From assembly GCA_027577415.1 (NCBI GenBank), contig JANBQS010000006.1, positions 1 to 64,000 of the forward strand: a DNA stretch of 64,000 nucleotides. The letters run 5' to 3'. A model generated the notes under the pieces. It saw only the letters and a program-made list of their open reading frames with translations, did no database searches and was not told the origin of the DNA. Both the position numbers and the translations under genes were made by a program. The DNA is from Coemansia sp. RSA 922 (taxonomy: Eukaryota > Kickxellomycota > Kickxellomycetes > Kickxellales > Kickxellaceae). Below are positions 20,301 through 29,875 of this stretch, piece after piece (positions within the stretch are counted from its first letter, which is position 1; every line of letters begins with the position of its first letter).

Positions 20301-20906
20301 TTCCATGTTATTGTCGATGACTCGCTGCCCAGGTATATCACTAGTATGCGGGCGTTGGAGGATGGGTTTACGGTGGTGGCGGGCGACAAATTCGGTTCTA
20401 TATTTGTGTTGAGGGCGCCTGAACCTGTTGTCAAAAGTCTTGATGTGGATCCTACTGCTGCTCGCCTGCTTTATGAGAAGCCTACGAGATCCGGCGCTGA
20501 TATAGCGGCTCATTGCTGGCAGAGTGTGGCGGAATTTCATCTTGGCGATATTGTCACCTCTATTGATGTCTGTGCGCTGGCGCCGCATGCTAGACCGGTT
20601 ATTCTCTATACTACGATATTGGGTGCTGTGAATGTCGCCGTGCCAATGGTGAGCCAGAGTGATGTAGATTTTTTCTTGGCACTCGAGGCTGCTATACGCA
20701 AACACTGTCCGCCCATCTCTGGTCGTGACCACCTATCTTATCGCTCGTCTTTTATGCCCGTTAGATCTGTCGTGGATGGAGATCTGTGCGAGTCATTTTA
20801 CTTGCTTAGTCATGAGCAACGTGAACTGGTTTCTGATACTGTTGATAGGACGCAACAGGATATATTAAAGAAAATGGAGGATGTTAGATCCATGTTCGCT
20901 TTTTAA
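17400..20906 (+). CDS. SF3B3: splicing factor 3B subunit 3 (SF3B3/Rse1)
   Basis: The ATG at 17400 gives M-F-L-Y-N-L-T-L-Q, the canonical start of the family; an in-frame GTG 24 nt upstream is not used. The product has 1168 residues, slightly shorter than the usual ~1215. It is a three-beta-propeller scaffold of the U2 snRNP SF3b complex. Clear family blocks include G-G-x-K-D-Y-I-V-L-x-S-D-S-G near residue 75, E-L-D-L-G-L-N-H-V-V-R-K-W, G-G-S-D-G-P-S-G-V-L-V-C, A-V-S-E-L-P-x-x-P-x-A-V-W-T-V, and the C-terminal G-R-D-H-L-S-Y-R-S and V-x-D-G-D-L-C-E-x-F. The middle of the gene is markedly more GC-rich than its ends. Its 3' end is convergent with the uL22m gene, 17 bp apart. Confidence 0.95.
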   Translation: MFLYNLTLQPASAIGSTVLGHFSGEKHQELVVARGQQRLELWRPDTTTGKLSIEHSEDLFCRIRGLSSFRMAGGSKDYIVLASDSGAIAVLEFNSKSRRFVTVQYHEFGRTGLRRLVAGQYVASDPRGRAVMLAGVERSKIVYIITRDSEARLMLASPLEANRSGSVCFDVVGVDVGYENPVFAAIESCYEDSEGSGKQLVYYELDLGLNHVVRKWSTAVGDTAHKLIALPGGSDGPSGVLVCMEGSIEYRHFTSTGEMAVYSVNIPRRANLLNDTRGLMIVASAVHRMKNAFFILAQAESGDLYKITVDFAEDSVRRVGIKYFDTLATAASSICILKAGFLFAAAGGESGGSHQLYQFENLGDDDGACFSAEGLSYFQPHELSSLALVDEIEGACPMLKSQVLHVAVGEDAPQIYAACGTGARSSLKIMRHGAEVSELAVSELPATPRAVWTVGGSDLIVVSFAGSTLALAMGEGDELAEADNALGLALDEATLAVCGVEGGGIVQVTPRAVRHVMSDGRVTEWVPPMGVISCAAVNTRQAVVALGRSGECAYFEMHAGVLREHAERLAVGSDVTCVALAPIPQSRLLAPLVAVGCEDQTVRVHALEPHRCLEALSMQAVADVAHAVAVVDHGLGDLAMYAGLRNGLLVRAQVDPVSGDVDDTRTRFLGARPVQLCPSGQSVVALSATPWLCHVQQGRVRSTPLSYDMLDYVAPLGDNLVCVAGASLRILSIDRLGASGTLTCASIPLAFTPRGFCVHDVSRYFAVIEAEHGRWAPAHYAAKLEESGAEDEALPPEQFGLVRNAGGWASLVRVLSPFDGETVFLDELPAGHAAVCLAPVRFGNDSYVAVGCAVGLSLRPRSCESASIRLYKWTTDGTGLELVHVTPLDDVPQSLMQFNGMLLVAAGRGLALFDLGIRRLLKKAQSVVAPHLISSVHIHPTHPDSWLFVADVQESVLLVAFNHTARAFHVIVDDSLPRYITSMRALEDGFTVVAGDKFGSIFVLRAPEPVVKSLDVDPTAARLLYEKPTRSGADIAAHCWQSVAEFHLGDIVTSIDVCALAPHARPVILYTTILGAVNVAVPMVSQSDVDFFLALEAAIRKHCPPISGRDHLSYRSSFMPVRSVVDGDLCESFYLLSHEQRELVSDTVDRTQQDILKKMEDVRSMFAF

Positions 20907-20923
20907 AATATATATTATATATT

Positions 20924-21652
20924 TTACCAGTTGTAAAACGGCTTTGGATTAATAACTGGTTTACGTTCATTCAGTGGCATCCAAGTATTTTTGTACAACT
21001 TGAACCCCTTGATATCGCGTCTCGGAAGATCACCAGCCAAAAGTGCGCGTTCCTCGGCGTTCCTACCAACGGGTTTTTCTTCGGGTTGTTTCTCCCACAA
21101 CACGTACTTCATATGAGCATACGGTACTCTAATCATACCATATCTACCGCGAGCCTTAGGATCAATACGTTTACGATACTTGCCCTTTCCGACGCGTGCC
21201 AATTTAATAAACATATTATCGGGATTCATTTCCCTTTGAAACATTGCGTTCTTACGAGCCCAGACCAGCGAGTGTTTGATCCGGTCTGAGGCCTTTTTCG
21301 AAGAAAACTGCATCTGACGAATCGCCTCAGTCACAGGGAGACCTGAAATCTGGTTGCCTATCATACGAAGCTTACGTGGGGAGGCGTGGAAATTCGCTGT
21401 ACTATACGTATACTCTCTAACACGTACTAGACCTTGACCTTGACCCGCGCTAACAGTTTGGTAAGAGTGTTGAGTGGCTTTTTCGGTTGATTCGAAAATT
21501 GTCGACGCCTTTTGTGTAGCTGTTTCTACTATCGGCGCCTCAGGTTCGGGTGTTTTTTTGCCCCAGAGCAGTGTCGCTGAACTCGAATGTATCTGCGACA
21601 CCGGGACCGCTGAGATTCGGAGCCGTGAGACTGATTTGAGTAGACTAAACAT
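20924..21652 (-). CDS. MRPL22: mitochondrial large ribosomal subunit protein uL22m
   Basis: The product has 242 residues. The N-terminal ~30 residues are basic and hydroxylated (M-F-S-L-L-K-S-V-S-R-L-R), a likely mitochondrial targeting peptide. The uL22 domain covers about residues 80-200: S-P-R-K-L-R-M-I-G-N-Q-I-S-G-L-P-V-x-E-A-I-R-Q-M-Q-F-S-x-K-K-A. A G-R-Y-G-M-I-R-V-P-Y-A-H block follows, which in family members lines the peptide exit tunnel. The C-terminal extension (W-M-P-L-N-E-R-K-P) is typical of fungal mitochondrial forms. Its stop lies 17 bp from the SF3B3 stop. Confidence 0.92.
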   Translation of the reverse strand: MFSLLKSVSRLRISAVPVSQIHSSSATLLWGKKTPEPEAPIVETATQKASTIFESTEKATQHSYQTVSAGQGQGLVRVREYTYSTANFHASPRKLRMIGNQISGLPVTEAIRQMQFSSKKASDRIKHSLVWARKNAMFQREMNPDNMFIKLARVGKGKYRKRIDPKARGRYGMIRVPYAHMKYVLWEKQPEEKPVGRNAEERALLAGDLPRRDIKGFKLYKNTWMPLNERKPVINPKPFYNW

Positions 21653-21963
21653 TTTTTTTATATAAAAGATAAATACGAATTTCCAAATCTAAAGAAAAAA
21701 GAAAAAGTGTGAAATTAGGGTGATTGAAGAAATTTGAAAATAGATAGTGACTGGTAATTAAATCATGATCGGGATCAACCACTTAGAGCGATATGTAATC
21801 CCTATTATTAAATATCTGAAACAATAAAGAGCTGAGTGCTGTAATTTTATTATTTATTATTGCTTTTTTAAAATGGGTATAAGGCGTTGTTCATATCCTT
21901 AGCCTTTCGCCGGGCGCTGCGTCACTTAGTTGGTGGGGTATTCTCGCTCTTCACAGGCTTTGC

Positions 21964-22713
21964 TCATTTCTGAGATGCCAACTTGTATTTCTTCTTTCCT
22001 CGGGGCTTCGAATTATACCTAGGCTTATCTGGGCTCCCAAGGTTTAGTTTGGTAAGCGTGTCGGCGTTCAGCGTCTCCTCAAATCCATTGATAGCAGTGG
22101 CCAATGTCTTCCTAGTAGCCGTAGCCGCCCGTAGCCGCTGCTGAGTCCACATTATAGGGGCGACCTTTTCCAAGGCTAAGGCTAGCGTTTCAGGTCCGCT
22201 CGGCAGGTCACCAATGATCTCTAGAATTTTCCTGGCTTTTGGCACTATCGTATCGCGTGTCTCAGATTTAAAAGCAGTTCCATCACGCAACTCCTCCATA
22301 ATCCTGTCCTGATAGCGGTGCAGCGGGTACTCAGTTTCCACCACTGCAAATAGATTGTCCAAAGTACGCTCAGTCGGATGTTGCACCACTTTCGCCGCTG
22401 TACCTGTTAGCTTTGCGTGCACCAACCTGTACAAGATAAATTGTGGTGCGCCTAGTAATCCTTCTTGCAGTTCTTTACGGATCTCCAAAGTCCACATCGT
22501 ACTAGAAAGCTCATCATCTTCCCCGCTGAACGTTGGTGCTGCTTCTTTGAATGCGTCTGCAAACCAACGTAGGCTATCCCAGGACATGGCAGTCGAAGCC
22601 GGCATAGCTACCATGGATGTCAAGGGTGTAGCTACCACCATGGCATAGGATGGCGTATCCTCTTTCTTTTCCTCTGCAGTTGACGTGCTGCTCATATCGT
22701 TAATTTGGGACAT
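21964..22713 (-). CDS. LTR-retrotransposon gag-like protein, intact, without pol
   Basis: An intact 249-codon frame starts 25 bp after the end of the LTR at 22739-22971, in the same direction. It shows a gag-like capsid region, about residues 50-210: F-K-E-A-A-P-T-F-S-G-E-D-D near residue 55, a W-T-L-E-I-R-K helix, then L-T-G-T-A-A-K-V-V-Q and helical segments, and a basic C-terminus (R-G-K-K-K-Y-K-L) in place of a zinc knuckle. No protease, reverse transcriptase or integrase follows, and no second LTR was found to the left. It is either the remnant of a non-autonomous element or a gag kept under LTR control. Confidence 0.6.
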   Translation of the reverse strand: MSQINDMSSTSTAEEKKEDTPSYAMVVATPLTSMVAMPASTAMSWDSLRWFADAFKEAAPTFSGEDDELSSTMWTLEIRKELQEGLLGAPQFILYRLVHAKLTGTAAKVVQHPTERTLDNLFAVVETEYPLHRYQDRIMEELRDGTAFKSETRDTIVPKARKILEIIGDLPSGPETLALALEKVAPIMWTQQRLRAATATRKTLATAINGFEETLNADTLTKLNLGSPDKPRYNSKPRGKKKYKLASQK

Positions 22714-22738
22714 GTGGTTAATAATAAGAGTAAAAAAT

Positions 22739-22971
22739 TGTCAAGAATATTATAAGTTAAATAAAGAATATATTTCTCACTGAGGAGTATCTCCAGCCGG
22801 CGCGCCTAGGGCGCTGCCTTGCCTTTAAATACTCCTCGTGCCTTACACCATTTGACTAAAGCTAATCACTACAAATCCTCTGATGAAAGCCCTTCCTATA
22901 AGCTGGTATCAGTAGGATCAGGGCTTTCTGCGCTCTTGTGTGCCAGAGCGCTGCCGTGCCTAATCTCAACA
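22739..22971 (-). repeat. LTR family A upstream of the gag-like gene
   Basis: This 233-bp LTR starts at 22971 (TGTTGAGATTAGGC) and ends at 22739 (TTCTTGACA), reading on the minus strand. It aligns along its full length with the solo LTR at 13200-13416, with small indels. It contains the promoter box for the gag-like gene. Confidence 0.75.
22824..22831 (-). promoter_or_regulatory. TATA-like box inside the LTR
   Basis: TATTTAAA on the minus strand, about 110 bp upstream of the gag-like ATG. The same box is present in the solo LTR at 13200. Confidence 0.5.
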
Positions 22972-23295
22972 CATTTACTCTATTATCCTATTAGCAAACC
23001 AAAGTATTTACCAGTGTTGGATAATTTTATTAGCGAATCACAAACAGGTTGGTCATCAACTCATCTTCCTTTTTTGCTTTCTTTTTTTTTTACTGGGACT
23101 TGTCAAAAAAGAGTCTTTGCAATAAAGGCGGCCAAAATAATTGGATAGCTTAAAGAGAGAGAGAAAAGCTTTAGGGGGAGGGGGAGAAATTTTTTCCCTT
23201 TCTTTTCCTTTCTTTTTTTCTCTCCTTTTATTTTTTCACCCAGCTATTCATCGCTTAGTACTTTTTTATATTTAAACCAGACGCTCAAAGCAACC
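22972..23295. other. intergenic upstream of the 23296 gene
   Basis: Purine- and pyrimidine-rich tracts lead into the next gene. Nothing else was recognised. Confidence 0.4.
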
Positions 23296-24975
23296 ATGTC
23301 CAACTATTTGTCACCAGCTCAAGCCCTTCCTGCCGACGTTCTACGTTCAATAATCAAATGGGTAGTAAACGAAAAAAAATCGCCATTTGTTGAGGCTAGC
23401 TGTCAGTTAGGCAAATTGAAGGAGCTGTTAATTATAAGCTCAACTTGGCGACAAGCAGCCCTTGAGTTTCTGTGGAAACAACTACACCTTATTGTTAATG
23501 TCCCCTCGAATGATGTGTGTCTCAAACGCCCAAATTGGCTTATACATAACATGCTGCCGCATAATGCCGCAAGCTTGGCTAAGAAGATTCATGTATTAGT
23601 CCCTATGTCCTCCATTGTACTCGGCGTTGCACATAAACTTTTAGTTAGCTATATAGGAAGCACGAAATGCTTTCCCTTTGTTTACAACCTTACTGTAAAG
23701 ATTACTGATGTTAAGGACCAGCACTATGTTGCTAAAGACGTTGCTATCTCCAATGCTATAGAGTTTGCCAAGCTTCTCAAATCTATGGCCCCAGATGCAA
23801 AGACAGTAAATATGTTGTGTACTGATGACCCATGGAGAACCTCGAGTAGAAACAAAAATAGAGTCAAAGAATTGGATGAGGAAATACTAGAAGTACTTGC
23901 CGACGTGCTTTATAGTAACGCCAAACGCGCACTACTTGACCTGTTTCAGGTTGATGTAAACAACTTGGCAACTTTTAACGCCATTCCGCCGCTTTCACGG
24001 CTAAGGATACATCGTCAGAAATCACCAGACATGCACGCCAGTCTGGTGCACAAGTCTGCCAATACGCTACAGTATCTAGCGATTCGTATGCATTACGCTA
24101 ACATGCTAATTTATGATACAAATGGTAATGCGGTGATATACCCTAATTTGCAACACCTGCAATTATCTACGGATTCTGCCAACCCGACTGATTCAAATAT
24201 AATGATTACTAAGAAAGTAATCTTTCCTGTTTTAAGAACATTAAGGCTGCCCTTCTCTTATCCATTTAATGACGATGTGTTATTTCGAGGCAACACTGCT
24301 ACCTTGGAGTATCTGGATGCTCGTTTTAATCACGATACTATCCTTATGCTTAACAAAAGCCTAGTGTTTGAAAGCAAAAACAAAGTCTTGCGAAATGTAA
24401 AAATCAACTGGCCTAGTGTCGATATGGATACCGCTGAGTGGCCTAGAGTAGACACGAACAAATGTTTTAGTCACTTGGTGAGTGCAGCAAAAATATTGAC
24501 AGTGTCCAATGAAGGTGTAGCTAATGTCTGCGCTATTGCAGCCCAATATGGCCAAGGGTTCCAGAATATCAAAGTGTTTGATGTTCATTCTGGCGATCTA
24601 TTGTTTTCTGATGTAATTTGTCTACTGAATCTACTCCCAGCCCTTGTCGAGCTTAGAGGTGGTATTAATGGTCTGGGGCCAGAGTTTGAGAATATTTCTC
24701 CTGAAGAACTCCTTGATTACATGGCTTCGATTTATTGTGGTGCAGGAAGGAATTTGCAAATTTGGAGAGTGTATTCCATTACTGACCGGTATAATATTAA
24801 TGTTACAAACTACGTCTTGCTTTTAGCACTTGCAAGTCCAAGGCTCCGTCGAATAGAAATTAAGCCAGATAATGTTAAAGATTATCATGCCAGAGTTACC
24901 AAAGCTCTTGAGAGTGGTCCATATAGCAAATACGCATCCCAATTTAACAAACTACTTGATGTCGCTTTTTGGTAA
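23296..24975 (+). CDS. F-box/LRR-like protein, subfamily 2
   Basis: The product has 559 residues. Its F-box-like start (A-Q-A-L-P-A-D-V-L-R-S-I-I-K-W, then S-S-T-W-R-Q-A-A-L-E) is closely matched by the gene at 62108, and together they define a second subfamily. The middle shares L-S-S/M-S-S-I-V-x-G-V-A-H with that gene and carries the common signature Y-P-F-N-D-D-V-L-F-R-G-N near residue 320. Lower GC and different codon use set it apart from subfamily 1. It sits beside the LTR/gag element. A ubiquitin-ligase adaptor role is inferred only from the F-box-like start. Confidence 0.7.
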   Translation: MSNYLSPAQALPADVLRSIIKWVVNEKKSPFVEASCQLGKLKELLIISSTWRQAALEFLWKQLHLIVNVPSNDVCLKRPNWLIHNMLPHNAASLAKKIHVLVPMSSIVLGVAHKLLVSYIGSTKCFPFVYNLTVKITDVKDQHYVAKDVAISNAIEFAKLLKSMAPDAKTVNMLCTDDPWRTSSRNKNRVKELDEEILEVLADVLYSNAKRALLDLFQVDVNNLATFNAIPPLSRLRIHRQKSPDMHASLVHKSANTLQYLAIRMHYANMLIYDTNGNAVIYPNLQHLQLSTDSANPTDSNIMITKKVIFPVLRTLRLPFSYPFNDDVLFRGNTATLEYLDARFNHDTILMLNKSLVFESKNKVLRNVKINWPSVDMDTAEWPRVDTNKCFSHLVSAAKILTVSNEGVANVCAIAAQYGQGFQNIKVFDVHSGDLLFSDVICLLNLLPALVELRGGINGLGPEFENISPEELLDYMASIYCGAGRNLQIWRVYSITDRYNINVTNYVLLLALASPRLRRIEIKPDNVKDYHARVTKALESGPYSKYASQFNKLLDVAFW

Positions 24976-25453
24976 ACAACACACAAGATCGTTGATCATA
25001 ATTACTTGTATTACCTTTTAAATAACAAACACTGTGAGCACTTTTTTGAAAATTCATTTTATTAGGACTACATTATATTCCTTAAAACTCCAATTCAGAG
25101 TATTATTTTCAATAAACCAGTCAGAAACCGCATAGGTTGATACGTAAAGTAACATATATGTAGTGAGAGATAAACGCCTAGAGCGACAAATCCTAATCAA
25201 AAGTATAAACCGATGGTCAACATCTTATTTGTGAGGTTGTTGTTTGTCCACTCGTGTGGGCCTCGGTGATCAGCGTCGTCTGAATCTAGCTAATCAGACA
25301 AACCATTAAATTAGAACATCCAAGCCACATCTTCAACAGCCTTTTTAAGACTATGCGGACTTTCTCTTAGCTTGTGTAATTTTGGGGAAGACCGTCTCAA
25401 ATTGGGGAAGGGAAAAACTAAGCTGCGGCTCATTTTTCTGCCAATGGCGGATT
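24976..25453. other. intergenic, no gene recognised
   Basis: AT-rich sequence between the F-box/LRR-like gene and the small orphan gene. No feature was seen except the TATA box at its end. Confidence 0.45.
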
Positions 25454-25460
25454 TATAAAG
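25454..25460 (+). promoter_or_regulatory. TATA box of the 25558 orphan gene
   Basis: TATAAAG about 100 bp upstream of the ATG at 25558. Confidence 0.5.
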
Positions 25461-25557
25461 CCCACTGGGAACCAGCCTTTTTGTTGCTTGGAGAAAAGTA
25501 CCATTCAGATTTCTCTTTACGCCATCGTTGCCACGCCACTACAAGTTGATTGCCAAA

Positions 25558-25884
25558 ATGCTACGCGTTACAGCTGGCGACTTTTTCAATCCACAAAGGA
25601 TTATTATCGGTTACATAGGAGAGGGCGGCTTTAGGAAAACCTCTTTTGCATTTAATTGTAAAGATGTACCAAACCTAGCAAAGTTGCTTGAAGAGGAGCG
25701 TCGTTATGACCCTCCGGAAGAGTTTAACGGTATAGGAAAGCTTATCCGCTATCAGTATAATGACACCTTTCAGTGGATTGGTAATTTAAACGAATATAGC
25801 CCAGATATCATCAATGGTTGCAAACACATTCTTGTCGGAAAAGTGGAAAATGTAGATACCCTGGCTGGACAACGGTTGACATAG
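25558..25884 (+). CDS. small orphan protein, possibly beta-grasp-like
   Basis: The product has 108 residues from the ATG at 25558. A first hairpin (R-I-I-I-G-Y-I, then S-F-A-F-N) is followed by a helix (V-P-N-L-A-K-L-L-E-E-E), a strand pair (K-L-I-R-Y-Q-Y and F-Q-W-I-G) and a closing strand (H-I-L-V-G-K-V). This order suggests a ubiquitin-like fold, as for the 14349 protein, but no sequence homology is claimed. No signal peptide or membrane segment is present. The TATA box and leader resemble those of other orphan genes in the window. Confidence 0.5.
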   Translation: MLRVTAGDFFNPQRIIIGYIGEGGFRKTSFAFNCKDVPNLAKLLEEERRYDPPEEFNGIGKLIRYQYNDTFQWIGNLNEYSPDIINGCKHILVGKVENVDTLAGQRLT

Positions 25885-26072
25885 CAACTGAAGACTTTTG
25901 AGGCAAAAATTCCACAAAACAAAATAATAAATATATAATTCTGGAGTTGCCTATACATTTCTTAACTAGTTAGCAGTGTATATAATTGCTTATACAATGA
26001 AAGGTAAAAAAAAACCTATGCAAATCAACAACATAGGCAAGAAAGCTACTCCAAGTGCTAATTGTTATCCGC

Positions 26073-28888
26073 CTAACCTGACTCTGCAATGAGTGGAACC
26101 AGCTTGCGCGAGGGAACTGATATGCCATGGAGCGCCTGAGTATGCTGGAATCGCTTATAGTCGTTAATAAGCCAAATTCCCTCTGGCGATTGCTTCATGT
26201 CAATATTGGCAAAGTTGGTCTTGTTGAGCGTTGCATATTTAGCTGCCTTGTCAGCGCTGCTAATAGCCATTTGCAAGGCATTTGCAATCTTTGACAAGCT
26301 CTCAAATACGATTCCAGGGGCTTCTACATTGACATCAGTGGTATTTGCCACTTCACTCACTTTGCTTGACACAGACGACACCTGCTTGGTCATATAAAGC
26401 GCGCTTAATTCAGCAAGCAGCGACTCAATGCTGCTTGATGCATCTGCTGATGATACAAAGGATTGGACATCCACAATGCTCAGACCCGTGTGACCTTCAG
26501 AGCGCAAGGATCCGTACAGGGCAAGAATTGTACTCGGGTACATTTCAAACTCTTCAGTTGTTGGCTGCCAGGTCTTGGCGGATGACATTTGCATGTCAAG
26601 TCGTGTGTAGCCTTGCGCGGTGTCTTCATTTACATACTTGTCCCAGAATGCAAGCAAATCGTCCTTGCTCAGCTGCTTGAGGTGCTCAACGTCCTTATCC
26701 ACTTTGTCAAAGCTGTACTTACCGGACTTGATATGGGCCCACAGTTCACCAAACTCTTCGTTTATCGAAGTTAGTTTCTCTTGCTTTAGACTGATTAGTG
26801 ACTGAACTGATGACTCAAACTCCTCTGCAGTCAGCTCCGCAGCTTTTGTCGATATTGGCGAATAAACTGGTTGATGCGCTGAGTTACATAAGCCGGATTG
26901 CTTTCTCCCTCCACAATAAATATGAGCGCTCCCTTTCCGGTTTTGTAGGAATCCAAAGTTGCTCCAACTCTGTAACCTAGCTGCTCAGAAGTCCTCAACT
27001 GTGCAAAAAATGAGTTGTGAACTAAATTCTCCAATACTCGAAGTGTGACTACATCTCGAGTATTACCTACAGATCCACAGTAGAACACACACATCACAGC
27101 GCTGTTCAAACACTTCTGGTCGCTAATTGGAACATTCTGGACATAATAACCAGGCTCAATGTCAAGTATGCGACCAGAATTAATTGAGGATCTAGAAACA
27201 GGCTGGAGTTGCAAAAGGTCAAGTACCTGATTGCTGGTGTCGAGTGCCGCTGACTGGTTATAGTTTCCAGACACGAGCATCTTCACATGGGCTTTGCTAA
27301 ATAGCAGCTCAGTATGTTTCTGAAGCCCATCTAGAGTTATACCCTTTAGCTCTTCTTCCAGCATGTCTTGGTCAAATGCAGGCACCATGTGGAGATTGTC
27401 CAGTTGCCTGAAAAGCTGTGAGGTAGGGCCATTCTGTCTTTGGCTCTGTATCATCCGTTCAACTTCCGCCAGGTAAATAGAAAACTGTTGGGTATCAACA
27501 TTGAAGGTCTTTATCTTTTGCAGTGCCGTCTTTAGCAAATTGGGTAGTCCATTGCTAAACCCAGATACTCCAACGTTAATAAGGCCTCCTCCTGGACTCA
27601 TATTAAAGTAACTGCTGGCCATCGAAGCGCTAAACAGCTGCTCTTGTAGTTCGGCCGATACTACCTTGCAAAGTAGAGTCGACAGCAAGTGGTTGAGTGG
27701 GGAATTGTCCACATATTCGGAGCTGATGGCTAGGCCAATGCGTCCATGAGGTGTAAAGAACTGGTCATCTTGCTTAAACCAGACTTCAATCTTGTCATTC
27801 TTTCTGAGAAGTACAGGCTCCAACGCAGGCGGATCGGCAATAGTGGCTGGCTTAGTGACTGATAGGTTTTCAGGCAAAAACTTATTGCGGCCAGGCAAGT
27901 GTAGCATCTTGGCAATGTTACGATTATACTTTACATCAGAAGTCATATGCGAAGGCAAGTCGCCAATAAGGTAGAGAACTCCGTAGTACTTTTCCTCAAG
28001 CCTGCACTCCACAGCCTTGTGCTCCTGCGCACCAATAAACAGGCGGTAGTTACTGGGGTTAAGGTAGCTTAGACACTTTGAAATGATGTCAGCATCATAT
28101 CTGCTAGCTAAATAGTTGTGTGACAATATGTGCTGTGGTGATACATATTGATTACGTCCTTCACCCGAAAGTCTGAGGGCATAGCTCATGGCATCCTCTT
28201 TATCTTTGAAAGCAAACCTGGCTTTGCTAACTAGAGATAGCTCTTTGAAGTACCACTCTTGAGGACCGCTCTCAACTAGCATCTTTATGTACCCAAATAT
28301 GACACTCACCATGGCTTCGTAGTTCTCCAGGCCTTCGGGTGTGGCAGTAACACTAATCTCATATGTGCTGAACCCGTCATAGAACGTGATAATGGAATAG
28401 CCTGAAGTAGCAGTGGCCCAACCATTCTCGCGCAACACTAAGTAAATCGATCCTGGCTCCTTGTGGCCTAGTAGAGCGTTGATATAAGCAAATGGCTTTG
28501 CACTATTTACCGACTTTAGTTCAGGAAGAGCAAACTCCAGCTTGAGTTCGTATTTTTTACAAACGGTCTTGTAGTGAACAAGCTTTCCTAGCTCGGCCTT
28601 ACCAATGGGGTGGAAATCAACCACAGGTCTAGTATTTCCCCTGCTTTCAATATCAGAAAACTTTGACGCCACCCACTCGGATAGCACCTCCAAGCTGTGG
28701 TTGCCGACCACCACTAAATGCATGATGTCTGCCGAGTAGTACTTGTGGTAGAACTTTATCAGCTCCTCACGCAAGTCCAAACCCAGTTCCTCAGCAGCAC
28801 CCTTCAGCGTCTCCGTGTTTCCTGTTGCAAACCAGGAGTAAGGATGTGCAGGATAGGTAGTTCCAGCAACAAGTTGATAAGTGCGGTG
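26073..28888 (-). pseudogene. insulysin-like (M16) metalloprotease, 5'-truncated and frameshifted
   Basis: Two consecutive frames (28888-26831 and about 26850-26073) together match the C-terminal three quarters of insulin-degrading enzyme/Ste23-type peptidases. Recognisable blocks are H-P-Y-S-W-F-A-T-G-N near 28840, L-L-G-H-K-E-P-G-S-I-Y, G-P-Q-E-W-Y-F-K-E, W-F-K-Q-D-D-Q-F-F, and R-T-S-E-Q-L-G-Y-R-V. The N-terminal domain with the H-x-x-E-H zinc site is absent: an in-frame stop occurs at 28889 and no homologous exon was seen upstream. Near 26845 a one-base loss shifts the frame just before A-A-E-L-T-A-E-E-F-E. It cannot encode an active protease as written. An assembly error could explain the frameshift but not the missing domain. 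Confidence 0.8.
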
Positions 28889-29034
28889 TCACGCAGAATT
28901 AGTCAAGATCACTGGATCAGCGAATTGGGCAAGGGTCTGCGGCTTAGCCGCAGTAGAACGTTGTTATTTAAAAAGAGTTTATTGTTGTTTACAAAATAGA
29001 ACTCTTTATCTTCTCTTTATATTTATCGGAATAC

Positions 29035-29169
29035 ATTTTAGTATCACATGCGGCGAGAGTCTAATTGCAAATAACCCTTGTATTCCAAGTCCACTGCCTT
29101 TAGTTCACGGTCAATGCAGTCAGTATTAAACAGTGGCAATATAAAGAACTGTGCATGTGATACTAAAAT
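29035..29169. mobile_element. MITE-like element with 17-bp terminal inverted repeats
   Basis: A 135-bp segment is bounded by perfect 17-bp inverted repeats (29035-29051 and 29153-29169, starting ATTTTAGTATCACATG on the outside). It has no coding capacity. No clear target-site duplication is visible. It lies just upstream of the insulysin pseudogene's broken 5' end. Confidence 0.45.
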
Positions 29170-29875
29170 AAATAAACTAAAGATTAAAGATAAGCTAGGG
29201 AGCTCTATTTTGATAACAACAATAAACTCTTAAATATAATTCTATTCTGCAGTCTAAGCTGCCACCCTTGTCCTGGACTGCTAAATCTCGTGATTACGAT
29301 TGATATTGCGTGACAACGTGGTTGCTTTTGTCCACAGTTATAGAAACTTACAAGTTCTACAAGATGTTGCCAAGCAAAAATATATTCAATAAATAATCCT
29401 AGACATGTGCAGTCAAAAAAGTTACACCTTACCTCCTTGTGTGTCTATTGAGCTCGGAGATGAGTTTTTAAAGGTTGGGAACAAGCAGTGGCACAAGAGC
29501 ATTGTTCCTGAGATTGCATATCTATAAGTTAGTGCTTACAGGTGCCCATTTTGAGGTGGAACCCAGGAATAGTGCCTATGCAGGGCACCAGAAGTAATTG
29601 GATCAGCTGTTTTGTGGATGGCAAAACAAGAGGAACCTGATTGACTTGATTGATAGCTTTTTTGGTTAACGAATGACTGGAATATAATTTATTTGAACAC
29701 GTCTTTTGATACTAATCACAAACAAATATTTATTTACATTATATTGACTTCTAATTGCTAAACTTGTCCAACTGCTACCAGGATGACATGTCAATTTATA
29801 AGCTGCCTAGTTAGCTTTAAAATAAGCGCATCTATTGATGATTGAGTTGTTTTATTACGCAACTACACGATAGCA
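29170..29875. other. intergenic with possible decayed coding sequence
   Basis: A 40-codon frame at about 29405-29527 (I-E-L-G-D-E-F-L-K-V-G-N) and a following protein-like stretch near 29540-29670 (H-F-E-V-E-P-R-N-S-A-Y, then N-K-R-N-L-I-D-L-I) are interrupted by stops. They look like relics but were not identified. Confidence 0.3.

Noticed and set aside
18546..20732. Long minus-strand open frames opposite SF3B3
   Set aside because: Frames without stops in GC-rich, strongly coding sequence; composition is arginine/proline/alanine-rich with no motif.
28936..28952. Palindrome CTGCGGCT-T-AGCCGCAG as a possible terminator or element end
   Set aside because: Short and isolated; eukaryotic genes here do not use hairpin terminators and no partner copy was seen.
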